From Enterovirga rhinocerotis (GTDB lineage: Bacteria > Pseudomonadota > Alphaproteobacteria > Rhizobiales > Beijerinckiaceae): a stretch of DNA of 64,000 nt. The stretch is taken from contig NZ_SNZR01000011.1 in assembly GCF_004363955.1 (NCBI RefSeq), forward strand, positions 310,001 through 374,000. The letters are read 5' to 3'. The translations under genes and the position numbers were made by a program. Shown here piece by piece: positions 37,180-45,680 of this stretch (positions are counted from its first letter, which is position 1; the number at the start of each line of letters is the position of its first letter). The notes under the pieces were generated by a model that was not told the DNA's origin, searched no databases, and saw only the letters and a program-made list of their open reading frames with translations.

Positions 37180-39149
37180 AACTCATTAAATCCATGACGG
37201 TTTTCATGAAGGCCTCGGGAGCCAAGACTCTCGAGAAGTTGACCAAGCTCGCGACCTCGCCCGGCCCGCCGACGCGCGACGAGGTCGGAGAGGCGCGCTC
37301 GCTCCTGCAACGGATCAGAGCTTTGCCGGCTGCAGGCAACAGCGAGCGCCAGCAGGCCGTCGAGGCCTTTGGCCGGATCCGAGAGTCCTATGCTGCCGAG
37401 GTCGAGCGTCGCCGGGTCGAGCCTGCCGCGAAGGCCGAGAACCACGACAGGGCGATCGGTAAACCGTCCGAAGCCATCCGAATTGAGCCGGATCGTCTCT
37501 CGGCCGCTTTGGCCGCCGTCCGCGGCCGTCCCCTGGTCCGACGGACGCGAAGCGCGCTGATCGAGTCGGATTTCGGTGTGTTCGGCGGGGTGCCGACCGG
37601 CGGCGCGGAATCGGTGATCGTCGCCGTGCAGGAGGCCGAAGGCTGGAAGGCCCGGAGCGATACGCTCGGATGGGTCGTCCCGGATCCCATCGACTGGTCC
37701 GCGGACCCCTTCGGGGACAAGAATTGGGTCGCCCAGTTCCACGGCTGGCGGCTGATGAACGTCTACCTGCGCGCCTATTCGGCCTCGCGCGATCCGGAGA
37801 TGCTGCGCCGGATCGTGCCATGGATGGTGGCGTGGGCGCAGTACCGGCGCGATCTCGCTCCCGATCGGCACAATCACGTCGACCCGCAATCCGGCATGCG
37901 GTCGACCGGCCTCGCGGTCGTGCTGGACTCCATTCGCCGCGGCGAACTTGTGGTGTCGGCGGAGGACGAGGTCGCGTTGCACGATCTCGCGCTCGATCAG
38001 GTCGCGTGGCTGGCAGGCGGAAACATCGCCTACATGAACCACGCCTATTACCAGATCATCGGGCTCGAGCTGATGTGCCGCGTGCTCGACGACGAGCCCT
38101 GGGCGCCGCTCTGCCGGGATCATGTCGCCGGAGTCTTCGAGGAGTTTCTCGCCTCGCAGTTTACCGACGAAGGGGTGCATGTCGAGAATTCGCCGAGCTA
38201 CCATTTCTACGCGATCAGCCAGATCATGCGCGGCAATCTCGGCAGCCTCAGCGACAAGGCGGCGGAGATCGTGGCCAGGGCGGACGAGGCCTATCCGTGG
38301 TTCGTGCTTCCGCATGGACGCCTCGCGACGATCGGCGATACCTCGGACCGTGAGGATCCCGTGCTCGCCGATGCCCGGGACCATGTCCGCGTCGTCGGCG
38401 ATGCCACCTACGCCGTCGCTCCGTTCTGGTCGTCCGGATATGCCGTGGTGCGTTCCCTGCCCGACGTGCCGCCGTCCGACGCGTCGATGCTGATCCTGGC
38501 GGGGACGAGCCGCACCCATATCCACAGCCATGCCGACAAGCTGAGCTTCATTCTGTTCGAACGCGGCCAGCAGGTTCTGATCGACACCGGCAAGTACGGC
38601 TACACGCGTGATCCGATGCGCTCCTATGTCGAGAGTGCGGCGGCTCACAACACCGTGGGGCTGGCGACGACGGATATCGGCCGCCTCGCCTTCCGGCTCG
38701 GCTCCGCCAGTCTCGATGCCCCGCGGGTCGAGGGTGATGAGATCGTCCTCGGGGGCGAGGTCGAGTGGACGCCTCACCGCTACGCCGATTTCGCCTTCGG
38801 CCACCGGCGGGAGCTTCGTTACGCCCCGGGCAGGCACCTGACGATCCACGACACGCTGCGATCCGACACGGCGATGTCCTATGCGAGCCGCCTCCATCTC
38901 GCGCGCGATATCGAGCTCGTCCGCGAGGGGCCCGTCTTCACCGGGCGGCTCCTGGACGGAACCGGGCTGCGGATCGAATGCCTCGAGCCGGATGCGGAGA
39001 TCCGAACCTATCGCGGCAGCATGGATCCTGTCCGAGGCTGGGAGACCGTCGATTATCTGAAGATGGAGCCGGCGACGACGCTGGAGGCGGTGTGCTCCGG
39101 CGACGATCGCGTCATCCGATGGACGGTCAGCTTCCTGCCGGCGACATGA
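37176..39149 (+). CDS. Heparinase II/III family protein
   Basis: A 657-residue polysaccharide lyase-type protein. The N-terminal 100 residues are low-complexity and charged, then an alpha/alpha toroid domain (WVAQFHGWRLMNVYLRAYSA; HVENSPSYHFYAISQIM) and the C-terminal beta-sandwich with the Heparinase_II/III signature SHADKLSFILFERGQQVLID, KYGYTRDP and AAAHNTVGL. Members degrade or edit uronic-acid-containing polysaccharides, often capsule or exopolysaccharide. Start is uncertain: TTG 37176 overlaps the preceding stop (TTGA), while ATG 37197 gives a shorter form. No signal peptide is seen, so it may act in the cytoplasm on nascent chains. Confidence 0.8.
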   Translation: MKLIKSMTVFMKASGAKTLEKLTKLATSPGPPTRDEVGEARSLLQRIRALPAAGNSERQQAVEAFGRIRESYAAEVERRRVEPAAKAENHDRAIGKPSEAIRIEPDRLSAALAAVRGRPLVRRTRSALIESDFGVFGGVPTGGAESVIVAVQEAEGWKARSDTLGWVVPDPIDWSADPFGDKNWVAQFHGWRLMNVYLRAYSASRDPEMLRRIVPWMVAWAQYRRDLAPDRHNHVDPQSGMRSTGLAVVLDSIRRGELVVSAEDEVALHDLALDQVAWLAGGNIAYMNHAYYQIIGLELMCRVLDDEPWAPLCRDHVAGVFEEFLASQFTDEGVHVENSPSYHFYAISQIMRGNLGSLSDKAAEIVARADEAYPWFVLPHGRLATIGDTSDREDPVLADARDHVRVVGDATYAVAPFWSSGYAVVRSLPDVPPSDASMLILAGTSRTHIHSHADKLSFILFERGQQVLIDTGKYGYTRDPMRSYVESAAAHNTVGLATTDIGRLAFRLGSASLDAPRVEGDEIVLGGEVEWTPHRYADFAFGHRRELRYAPGRHLTIHDTLRSDTAMSYASRLHLARDIELVREGPVFTGRLLDGTGLRIECLEPDAEIRTYRGSMDPVRGWETVDYLKMEPATTLEAVCSGDDRVIRWTVSFLPAT

Positions 39150-39813
39150 CGTCGTGCAAGCGAAGCTCGCGCGGTGCGAGGGTCGTTCGGTGAGGTTCGC
39201 GTGGTCCGTGTCAGCGACGTTTGAAGGAGAGAGCTGTTGCCGGATGGAGACATCGCGTGCTGAGCGGAAGTGATAGCGTCGCCCTCGCTATGCGCAACGA
39301 ACACCGCTCAACCGCAGGCGTCCAGCCGACGCGGCCGAACGTGCCGGCCGAGGCGGTCTTCACGCCGTTCTTCGGCCCGAGCGTCCGGGCGGGATCGGGC
39401 GCCGCATACGATCCTCACTTTCCCGGTGCGAAAGAGGCTCAGACGGCTCAGGCCGAACGCCAGGGCCCGGGACGACGGGCCTTGCCGTCGGTCTGAACCG
39501 TCCGGCGCGTGTGATCGTAGTTTCATCGAAGCGCCCTATCGTGCGTCATGCGGCGGGGCCGCCCGTCCACGAAACACGGGGGAAAAGGCCATGGGCTAAG
39601 GCGACACGATTTCGTCGCAAGCCGCTCACGGTCGTTTCGGCTCACGCGGGGATGTCGCCGGATCGCGTTCGGATCGCATGGGGTGCCTGCCTGCTGATCT
39701 GCCCGCCGGGTCGGTGTTGAAGTAGTATGTTGCGTCTGTTGGTCTCCGTGACGAGACGGAGAGCAGAACGCAGATCGATCGAACGAAGCCCGCAAGTTTC
39801 CGTGAGGACATCG
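39150..39813. other. Long noncoding gap with no convincing gene
   Basis: About 660 bases between the heparinase-family gene and wecB. Short ORFs exist on both strands but have no recognisable domains, weak ribosome-binding sites and mutually overlap. One AAGGAGAG at about 39224 precedes only a nine-codon ORF (ATG 39244). I find no tRNA, repeat of the families listed here, or terminator with a clear T-run. The gap may hold the wecB promoter or an unannotated RNA. Confidence 0.4.
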
Positions 39814-40953
39814 GTGAATATGATCAACGCAGATGAAAAGAAGCACGTCGTATGCGTTGTGGGCACGCGGCCGGAAGCCATCAAGATGGCGCCGGTCATC
39901 GCCGAGCTGAAGCTTCGTCCCTGGTGCAGGGTGACGGTCGTGGGCACCGGGCAGCATCGCGAGATGATGCACCAGGCGCTCGGCGCCTTCGGCCTCGGCG
40001 TCGATGTCGATCTCGACGTGATGACGCCCAACCAGCGCCTTTCGACCCTGTCGTCCCGGATCCTGTCGGGCTTCGACGCCTATCTCCAGAAGGAGAATCC
40101 CGATCTCGTCCTCGCGCAGGGCGACACGACGACGGTGATGGCGGTCGCCCTATGCTGCTTCCACGCCAAGGTTCCGCTGGGCCATGTCGAGGCCGGGCTT
40201 CGGACCTCGCAGATCGACAATCCCTTCCCCGAGGAGTTCAACCGCCGCATCGCCTCGCTCGCGGCTGCGCTGCATTTCGCGCCGACGGGGCGGGCGAAGG
40301 AGAAGCTCCTCGCCGAGAACTACGATCCCGCCACCGTCTTCGTCACCGGCAATACGGTGATCGACGCGTTGCTCACGATCCTGAAGCAATATCCCGAGTC
40401 GTCGGCCAAGTCCGACATCGTGCTGGTGACGATGCACCGGCGCGAGAACCATGGCCTGCCGATGGAGCGTGTCTGCGAGTCGATCGCCCGGCTGCACGAT
40501 CGCTATCCTCATCTTCGGTTCCGCCTGCCCGTCCATCCCAATCCGGCGGTCAAATCCGTCGTCGAGGCGAAGCTGAAGGGGCTCGAGCGGATCGTCCTGT
40601 CCGACCCGCTCTCCTATGGCGAACTCGCCTGCGTGATGCGGGACAGCCTGCTCATCCTGACCGATAGCGGCGGGATCCAGGAGGAGGCGCCCATCCTGCG
40701 CAAGCCCGTCCTCGTGCTGCGGTCGGAGACCGAGCGGCCCGAAGCCCTCGATGCCGGCGTCGGCAAGCTCGTCGGGACGGATAGCGCGCTCATCGAGGCG
40801 GAGGTCGACCGCCTCCTGACCGACGAGGCCTATTATGCCTCGATGGCATCGGGAGCCTCTCCCTACGGAGACGGCCAGGCGGCCCAGCGGATCGCGGATC
40901 GTTGTGCCGCCTATCTCGGGCTCGGCGGCACCGTGATGCCCGACTTCGCGTAG
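39814..40953 (+). CDS. wecB: UDP-N-acetylglucosamine 2-epimerase (non-hydrolysing)
   Basis: A 379-residue epimerase interconverting UDP-GlcNAc and UDP-ManNAc for surface polysaccharide. Visible marks: VVGTRPEAIKMAPVIAELK, VLAQGDTTTVMAVAL, GHVEAGLRTSQIDNPFPEE, the HRRENHG loop and ILTDSGGIQEEAPILRKPV. GAGG at 39803 favours GTG 39814 (VNMINADEKKH); ATG 39820 two codons later is a close alternative. No wecC dehydrogenase or glycosyltransferase is adjacent. A strong bidirectional terminator follows at 40997. Confidence 0.9.
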   Translation: MNMINADEKKHVVCVVGTRPEAIKMAPVIAELKLRPWCRVTVVGTGQHREMMHQALGAFGLGVDVDLDVMTPNQRLSTLSSRILSGFDAYLQKENPDLVLAQGDTTTVMAVALCCFHAKVPLGHVEAGLRTSQIDNPFPEEFNRRIASLAAALHFAPTGRAKEKLLAENYDPATVFVTGNTVIDALLTILKQYPESSAKSDIVLVTMHRRENHGLPMERVCESIARLHDRYPHLRFRLPVHPNPAVKSVVEAKLKGLERIVLSDPLSYGELACVMRDSLLILTDSGGIQEEAPILRKPVLVLRSETERPEALDAGVGKLVGTDSALIEAEVDRLLTDEAYYASMASGASPYGDGQAAQRIADRCAAYLGLGGTVMPDFA

Positions 40954-40996
40954 GCCCGAAACGGGGCCCGGCTTCCGGGCGACAGAGGGCGTCTGA

Positions 40997-41030
40997 GCCT
41001 GCCGTCATGTCGATGACGGCAGGCTTTCTC
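40997..41030. terminator. Bidirectional Rho-independent terminator
   Basis: GCCTGCCGTCAT and its exact complement ATGACGGCAGGC form a 12-pair stem around a GTCG loop, followed by TTTCTC. It lies between the convergent stops of wecB (40953) and rmlA (41051), so it can serve both. Confidence 0.88.
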
Positions 41031-41050
41031 GTTCCAGCTCCCCGCGGGGT

Positions 41051-41938
41051 TCAGGAGCGACCGCGGCTGCCGAGTTCCTTGGCCGTCCGGATGAGATACT
41101 GCCCGTACTGGCTCTTGCCGATCCGGCCGCCGAGCTCGGCCAGCTGGTCCGGAGCGATCCAGCCGTTGCGGCAGGCGATCTCCTCGGGGCAGGCAATCCG
41201 CAGGCCCTGGCGCTGCTCGAGGGTGCGCACGAACTCGCCGGCGCCGAGAAGGCTGTCCGGCGTTCCGGTATCGAGCCAGGCGAAGCCGCGATTCATCGAC
41301 TCGACGGAGAGTTCGCCCCGCTCGAGATAGACGCGGTTGACGTCGGTGATCTCGAGTTCGCCGCGGGGCGAGGGCTTGAGGCCCTTGGCGATGTCGACGA
41401 CCTGGCCGTCGTAGAAATACAGCCCGGTGACGGCCCAGTTCGATTTGGGAGCCGTCGGCTTCTCCTCGATGGAGATGGCCTTGCCGGCCGCGTCGAACTC
41501 GACCACGCCGTAACGTTCCGGATCGCTGACGTGATAGGCGAAGACGGTCGCCCCGGCCTGACGCTCCTTGGCCCGGTGCAGCACCTCCGCCAGCGCATGG
41601 CCGTAGAACAGGTTGTCGCCCAGGATCAGCACGGACGGCTGGCCGGCGACGAAGTCCTCGCCGATGAGATAGGCCTGAGCCAGGCCGCCCGGATGAGGCT
41701 GCTCGGCATAGCTGAACTCGAGGCCCCATTCGGCGCCATCGCCCAGCAGCTGCTTGAAATGCGGCAGGTCATGCGGCGTCGAGATGATCAGGATCTCGCG
41801 AATGCCGCCGAGCATCAGCGTCGAGAGAGGGTAGTAGATCATCGGCTTGTCGTAGACGGGCAGAAGCTGCTTCGACATCGCCAGCGTCATGGGATGAAGC
41901 CGGGTGCCGGAACCGCCGGCCAGAATGATACCCTTCAT
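41051..41938 (-). CDS. rmlA: Glucose-1-phosphate thymidylyltransferase
   Basis: A 295-residue nucleotidyltransferase making dTDP-glucose, the first step to dTDP-rhamnose. Visible marks: [94 protein letters not shown] precedes ATG 41938. The other rmlBCD genes are not in the window. It shares a polysaccharide theme with the upstream genes. Confidence 0.94.
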   Translation of the reverse strand: MKGIILAGGSGTRLHPMTLAMSKQLLPVYDKPMIYYPLSTLMLGGIREILIISTPHDLPHFKQLLGDGAEWGLEFSYAEQPHPGGLAQAYLIGEDFVAGQPSVLILGDNLFYGHALAEVLHRAKERQAGATVFAYHVSDPERYGVVEFDAAGKAISIEEKPTAPKSNWAVTGLYFYDGQVVDIAKGLKPSPRGELEITDVNRVYLERGELSVESMNRGFAWLDTGTPDSLLGAGEFVRTLEQRQGLRIACPEEIACRNGWIAPDQLAELGGRIGKSQYGQYLIRTAKELGSRGRS

Positions 41939-42429
41939 CGTCTATCCTTGCTCTCTGAGGCAGGTGCTCATGGATAAGCTCTCCTATGCCGAGAATTGTC
42001 GTGCAATGATGGCGAGGTCGTGCGCGAGGCCGCCTGCATGCATCGAAATGGCGGCTGCCCTGAACCGTCCCTTCAAGGGTCAGGCTCCCGCGCAACCACG
42101 CTCCCCGTAGCCAGGCTCGACGTCAATCGTATGGCGGCCGAAAGAGAAATGTCCGGGATGATCTGCCGCGATGCTTTCGTCGAGGCGCGCGCTGTCGAAT
42201 ATGCGAGCTCGACGACTTTGCCAGGCATGCGTTCGACTTCGCCCACGTCCGCCTCTCCAGCTCAAGGTTCGATGATCGAAGCGGCGGAAGCTGCGCTTGA
42301 GGGCTCGACTATAGGGCTCGTCTCGATGCGGCTCAAGCGCGAGTCGCGCGACATCGCGAATGGCGAAGGGTCCACAGGGCCTCGATGTGCTGTCGAAAGA
42401 CTTGAGATGTCTTCGTCATATTGGCGCGC
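41939..42429. other. Intergenic gap without a clear gene
   Basis: About 490 bases between two minus-strand genes: it lies upstream of rmlA and downstream of the rluA-type gene stop. A plus-strand ORF reaching into the latter (41996-42556) has no domain signature and overlaps a solid gene, so I reject it. The region presumably contains the rmlA promoter and possibly the 3' end signal of the pseudouridine synthase gene. Nothing more specific is seen. Confidence 0.4.
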
Positions 42430-43143
42430 TCACGGAGCGGTATCGGCGGGGGGCGCGGCCGGCATCGCGGGCGCATCCTGCACGATGCGGCCCAGCGCCT
42501 CGGCCATCGGCGGCGGGACCGGCGCTTCGACGAGGATGGCCGGCTTCTTCGGATAGAGCGGAACCGTGACCGAGCGCGCATGCAGCATGAGGCGGGGCGC
42601 GCGCGTCCCGCCATAGGTCGCATCGCCCAGGATCGGCCAGCCCATGGCGGCGCAATGGACCCGCAACTGATGGGTCCGCCCCGTGACGGGCGTCAGTTCG
42701 AGCCAGGCGAGGCCGTCCACGCTGCCGAGCCGGCGCCAATGCGTGAGCGAGGGCTGCCCATCCTCCGCGACCCTCATCCGCCAGTCGCGCCGGTCGGGCG
42801 AGCGGCGGGCGAGGGGGAGGTCGATCGTGCCGGCCTCCTCCTGCGGGCCGCCCTCGACGAGGGCCCAGTAGCGCTTCTCGACCGCCCCGGTCGCGAAGAG
42901 CGAGGAGAGCCGGGCGAGGGCACGCGGATGGCGTCCGAGGACGAGGCAGCCCGATGTGTCGCGATCGAGCCGATGGGCGAGTTCCGGCCGGCGCGGCAGC
43001 CCGAACCGGAGATCGTCCAGCCAGTCGGTCAGCGTCTCGCCGCCCCGCCCGTCACGGTGGACCGGCAGGCCGGACGGCTTGTCCAGAACGAGCATCAGGG
43101 CATCGCGGTAGATGAGGCGAGCCGTTATGGTGGCGGCATCCAT
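42430..43143 (-). CDS. RluA-family RNA pseudouridine synthase
   Basis: A 237-residue enzyme isomerising uridine to pseudouridine in RNA. The key motif is AHRLDRDTSGCLVLGR with catalytic Asp 60; the start reads RDALMLVLDKPSGLPVHR as usual, and GRTHQLRVHCAAMGWPILGD marks the end of the catalytic core. There is no N-terminal S4 domain, so it belongs to the short RluA/TruC-like group; target RNA cannot be specified. The C-terminal tail (PAMPAAPPADTAP) is low complexity. It is divergent from ftsY by about 40 bases. Confidence 0.9.
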   Translation of the reverse strand: MDAATITARLIYRDALMLVLDKPSGLPVHRDGRGGETLTDWLDDLRFGLPRRPELAHRLDRDTSGCLVLGRHPRALARLSSLFATGAVEKRYWALVEGGPQEEAGTIDLPLARRSPDRRDWRMRVAEDGQPSLTHWRRLGSVDGLAWLELTPVTGRTHQLRVHCAAMGWPILGDATYGGTRAPRLMLHARSVTVPLYPKKPAILVEAPVPPPMAEALGRIVQDAPAMPAAPPADTAP

Positions 43144-43187
43144 GCCGCCGGGCTACGCGCCGAAGGGCGGCACCGCAAGGATTGATG

Positions 43188-44567
43188 ATGGCACTCCAAG
43201 GCCGAAAGCCCGGTTGGCTTCTCGACAGGATTCTCGGACGGCGGAGCGAGGAGGAGAAGCCCGCCGAGCCGCCCGCTCCCGCCGAGCCGATGCCGGCACC
43301 CGAGCCGGCTCACGGCGCCGAACCGTCGCCCCTGTCGCCCGCATCTCAATCCGAGGGCGTGCCCGATTTCACGACGGCTGCCGCCGAGGTCCCGCCGGCG
43401 GAGAGCGAGCCCGTCGGCGATCTGGCCGGCGCGGACTTGGCCGGCGCGGACTTGGCTGGTGCCGACCTGCCGGCGGAAGCGGGGACACAGGCCGATCCCG
43501 ACATCCCGCAGGCGGAGGCGCCGGCCGAAGGCACGCCGCCCGACCTCGGCTCCGAGGGTGCGGACGGCGGCGCGTCCTTCGAAGCCTCGCTTCGCGAGGC
43601 ACCTCAGGATGAGGCCGCCTCGGCCCCAGCACCGCCTCCGGAGGAGCCGCGGCGCGGCTGGTTCCGCCGGCTCACGGACGGGATGCGCCGCACCTCGTCC
43701 GCCATCGGCGAGAGCGTGACGAGCCTCTTCACCAAGAAGAAGCTCGACCGGGCGACGCTCGAGGATCTCGAGGACGTCCTCGTCGGTGCCGATCTCGGCG
43801 TCGAGACGGCGACGAAGATCACCCAGGCCATCTCCGCCGGCCGCTACGATCGCGAGATCGAGCCGGCCGAGGTGAAGGCGATCATGGCGGCGGAGATCGA
43901 GAAGGTCCTGGCGCCGATCGCGAAGCCCCTCGTGATCGACCGGGGCCGCAAGCCCTTCGTGCTGCTGATGGTCGGCGTCAACGGCGCGGGCAAGACGACG
44001 ACGATCGGCAAGCTCGCCCAGAAGTTCCGCGGCGACGGGCTCGCGGTCACGATCGCGGCCGGCGACACCTTCCGCGCCGCCGCGATCGAGCAGCTCAAGG
44101 TCTGGGGAGAGCGGGTCGGAGCGCCGGTCATCGCGCGCCAGCAGGGGGCGGACGCCGCCGGCCTCGCCTATGACGCGTTCGAGGAGGCGCGCGGGCGGGG
44201 CGCGGACGTCCTGATGATCGACACGGCCGGCCGGCTCCAGAACAAGGCCGGCCTGATGGCCGAGCTCGAGAAGATCATCCGCGTGCTCCGAAAGATCGAT
44301 CCCGAGGCACCGCATGCCGTGCTGCTGGTGCTCGACGCGACGGTCGGCCAGAACGCGCTCTCGCAGGTCGAGCTCTTCTCGAAGACGGCGGGCGTGACCG
44401 GGCTCGTGATGACGAAGCTCGACGGGACGGCGCGCGGCGGCATCCTCGTGGCGCTGGCGGCGAAATTCGGCCTGCCGGTGCATTTCATCGGGGTGGGCGA
44501 GGGCGTCGAGGACCTCGAACCCTTCACCGCGCGCGACTTCTCGCGCGCCATCGCGGGTCTCGAGTGA
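43188..44567 (+). CDS. ftsY: Signal recognition particle receptor FtsY
   Basis: A 459-residue SRP receptor docking ribosome-nascent-chain complexes at the membrane. The first about 145 residues are an acidic, Pro/Ala-rich A domain; the NG domain follows with helical N part (LTDGMRRTSSAIGESVTSLF), GTPase G1 GVNGAGKTTTIGKLAQ, GDTFRAAAIEQL, DTAGRLQNKAGLM and TKLDGTARGG. Within the A domain lie three tandem LAGAD units (residues 79-93) and a piece encoded by an embedded palindromic repeat (43573-43614). I chose ATG 43188 for its spacing from AAGG; ATG 43185 and TTG 43182 are possible. yciB lies downstream beyond the vapBC remnant. Confidence 0.94.
   Translation: MALQGRKPGWLLDRILGRRSEEEKPAEPPAPAEPMPAPEPAHGAEPSPLSPASQSEGVPDFTTAAAEVPPAESEPVGDLAGADLAGADLAGADLPAEAGTQADPDIPQAEAPAEGTPPDLGSEGADGGASFEASLREAPQDEAASAPAPPPEEPRRGWFRRLTDGMRRTSSAIGESVTSLFTKKKLDRATLEDLEDVLVGADLGVETATKITQAISAGRYDREIEPAEVKAIMAAEIEKVLAPIAKPLVIDRGRKPFVLLMVGVNGAGKTTTIGKLAQKFRGDGLAVTIAAGDTFRAAAIEQLKVWGERVGAPVIARQQGADAAGLAYDAFEEARGRGADVLMIDTAGRLQNKAGLMAELEKIIRVLRKIDPEAPHAVLLVLDATVGQNALSQVELFSKTAGVTGLVMTKLDGTARGGILVALAAKFGLPVHFIGVGEGVEDLEPFTARDFSRAIAGLE
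43422..43466 (+). repeat. Three tandem 15-bp repeats in ftsY encoding LAGAD
   Basis: Units CTGGCCGGCGCGGAC, TTGGCCGGCGCGGAC and TTGGCTGGTGCCGAC encode LAGAD three times in phase. Offset by two residues the string reads ADLAG, matching the pentapeptide-repeat consensus A(D/N)LXX. It lies in the acidic N-terminal region, so copy-number change would be tolerated. Confidence 0.8.
43573..43614 (-). repeat. Palindromic 42-bp repeat element embedded in ftsY
   Basis: Read on the minus strand this segment matches the intergenic copy at 48231-48272 in 35 of 42 positions by my count. The core GCCTCGC-TTC-GCGAGGC is a perfect hairpin; the other copy carries GCCCCGC-GCA-GCGGGGC, with a compensatory stem change. 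In ftsY it encodes in frame roughly SFEASLREAPQDEA. Confidence 0.75.
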
Positions 44568-44568
44568 G

Positions 44569-44910
44569 CTAGCGCCTGGTCCAGGTCTCGGTCCGGCAGG
44601 CGGCCGTGCCGGCGAGGCAGCCCGTCAGTTGCACCGTCCGGCCGGACAGCGTCGCCCAGCCGCGATAGGCGCGGCCGGTCGCGGGATCGACGACGGTTCC
44701 GGAATAGCGCCCGTCGCCGGAGGCCGTCACATTGCCGATCCGCGTGCCGGCATGCGGGCCGGAGCGGAGCGTGATGCAGAGCTGGCCGGAGCAGGGGCGG
44801 ACGACGGCCCGCCACCCCGCCGCATTGCGCCAGGAGCCGAGGATCGGATCGGCGGCGACGGCCGGCACGGCTCCGAACAGGGCGAGGACCAGGACGATCG
44901 AACCGCGCAT
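44569..44910 (-). CDS. DUF2147-like small secreted protein
   Basis: A 113-residue protein with a signal peptide (MRGSIVLVLALFGAVPAVAA) and a mature part PILGSWRNAAGWRAVVRPCS, GTRIGNVTASGDGRYSGTVV and GRAYRGWATLSG, the DUF2147 pattern (PF09917). Four Cys could pair. Start ATG 44910 is preceded by GAGAAGGGG; the frame continues upstream to 44970. Role unknown; family members are periplasmic. Its stop lies next to the convergent ftsY stop. Confidence 0.78.
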   Translation of the reverse strand: MRGSIVLVLALFGAVPAVAADPILGSWRNAAGWRAVVRPCSGQLCITLRSGPHAGTRIGNVTASGDGRYSGTVVDPATGRAYRGWATLSGRTVQLTGCLAGTAACRTETWTRR

Positions 44911-44979
44911 CAAGACCCCTTCTCGCAATGCCGATACGGGGAGAGTCGCGAGAGGCCGGTCGGGTTCCACCGGCTGGGC

Positions 44980-45343
44980 TCAGCTTGCCAGGGCGGAGGC
45001 GAGATCGGTCTGCCCGAAATCGCGACCTTTGAAGAGCAGGGGCGCGCCGAGGTGCCGTGCCAACGCGTAGGCGAAACAGTCGCCGTAGTTCAGTCCAGCG
45101 GGGTGTCGTCCTTTGCCGTAGAGAGAAAACGCGTCGGCCGCGAGCCGAGCCTGCTCATGATCGACGGCCGAAACGTGGATCGCTTCAGCCCGCAGCCATT
45201 GATCAAGGACGTCTCGGCCGCCGAGCCGTGCGGACGCGATCATGGCGCATTCCAGATAGCTCCCGGCGCTGATGACGCGTTCCGGCGAACGGCGCAGCGC
45301 CTCTGACGATGCAGACGAAGACGGAGGTGGCGACGACGATCAC
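44980..45343 (-). pseudogene. VapC-type PIN-domain toxin, frameshifted and with first active-site Asp lost
   Basis: The start is GTG at 45343, overlapping the vapB stop as GTGA, and reads [14 protein letters not shown], the usual start MIVVDTS with Ala in place of the first catalytic Asp. After about 14 codons the reading frame breaks, and the rest of the toxin continues in another frame from about 45303: EALRRSPERVISAGSYLECAM, then NYGDCFAYALA and KGRDFGQTD, to the stop at 44980. The later acidic residues are still present. Some residues of the first helix also seem missing. With both lesions the protein is unlikely to be an active ribonuclease. A downstream ATG at 45243 could give only an 87-residue fragment. 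Confidence 0.75.
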
Positions 45344-45600
45344 CTCGGGAACCCATCCGCGTCATAGGCGAGGATCTCATCGAAGGGCCTGTCGTCGATC
45401 ACGGGCAGGCTGTTCCACGCCTGCTGCAGGCGACGCGCGTTGTCCATTCCGGCCTTTACATCTTGTGCGACCTCGCCGTCGCTTCTCAGCTTCTCCTCAC
45501 GAAGGAGGGAGAGGAGAAGGTCGGTCGTTCCTTTTCCGGTGCGTCGTTTCAACTCGGCCAGAAGCTCTTCCGCCTCGCGGTTCTTGATGTTGATGGGCAC
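45340..45600 (-). CDS. vapB: VapB-type antitoxin (Rv0623/PSK family)
   Basis: An 86-residue antitoxin starting at GTG 45600 ([20 protein letters not shown]), the familiar start of Rv0623-type VapB. The N-terminal part binds DNA, the C-terminal part ([15 protein letters not shown], then [17 protein letters not shown]) would wrap the toxin. The downstream toxin is broken. GGGAGA lies about 10 bases before the start. The ORF can be extended upstream, but the family start is clear. It appears intact, so it may still act as an autoregulator or neutralise related toxins encoded elsewhere. Confidence 0.85.
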   Translation of the reverse strand: MPINIKNREAEELLAELKRRTGKGTTDLLLSLLREEKLRSDGEVAQDVKAGMDNARRLQQAWNSLPVIDDRPFDEILAYDADGFPR

Positions 45601-45680
45601 CTGAAGATCTCCCGTGCATTGCAGAATGCCCTCTGTTTTCTGTATCACGAGCCGCTCGCGCCCCAAAGACCGACTGGACC

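Noticed and set aside
39221-39496. Plus-strand ORF of 91 codons in the gap before wecB
   Set aside because: Its start lies within the only AAGGAG-like sequence, it has no recognisable domain and overlaps other equally weak ORFs.
41996-42556. Plus-strand ORF of 186 codons in the gap upstream of rmlA
   Set aside because: Overlaps the end of the solid pseudouridine synthase gene, has no domain or good ribosome-binding site.
44980-45243. Separate 87-codon gene starting at ATG 45243
   Set aside because: It is the surviving 3' part of the frameshifted vapC; the upstream in-frame residues continue the toxin homology.
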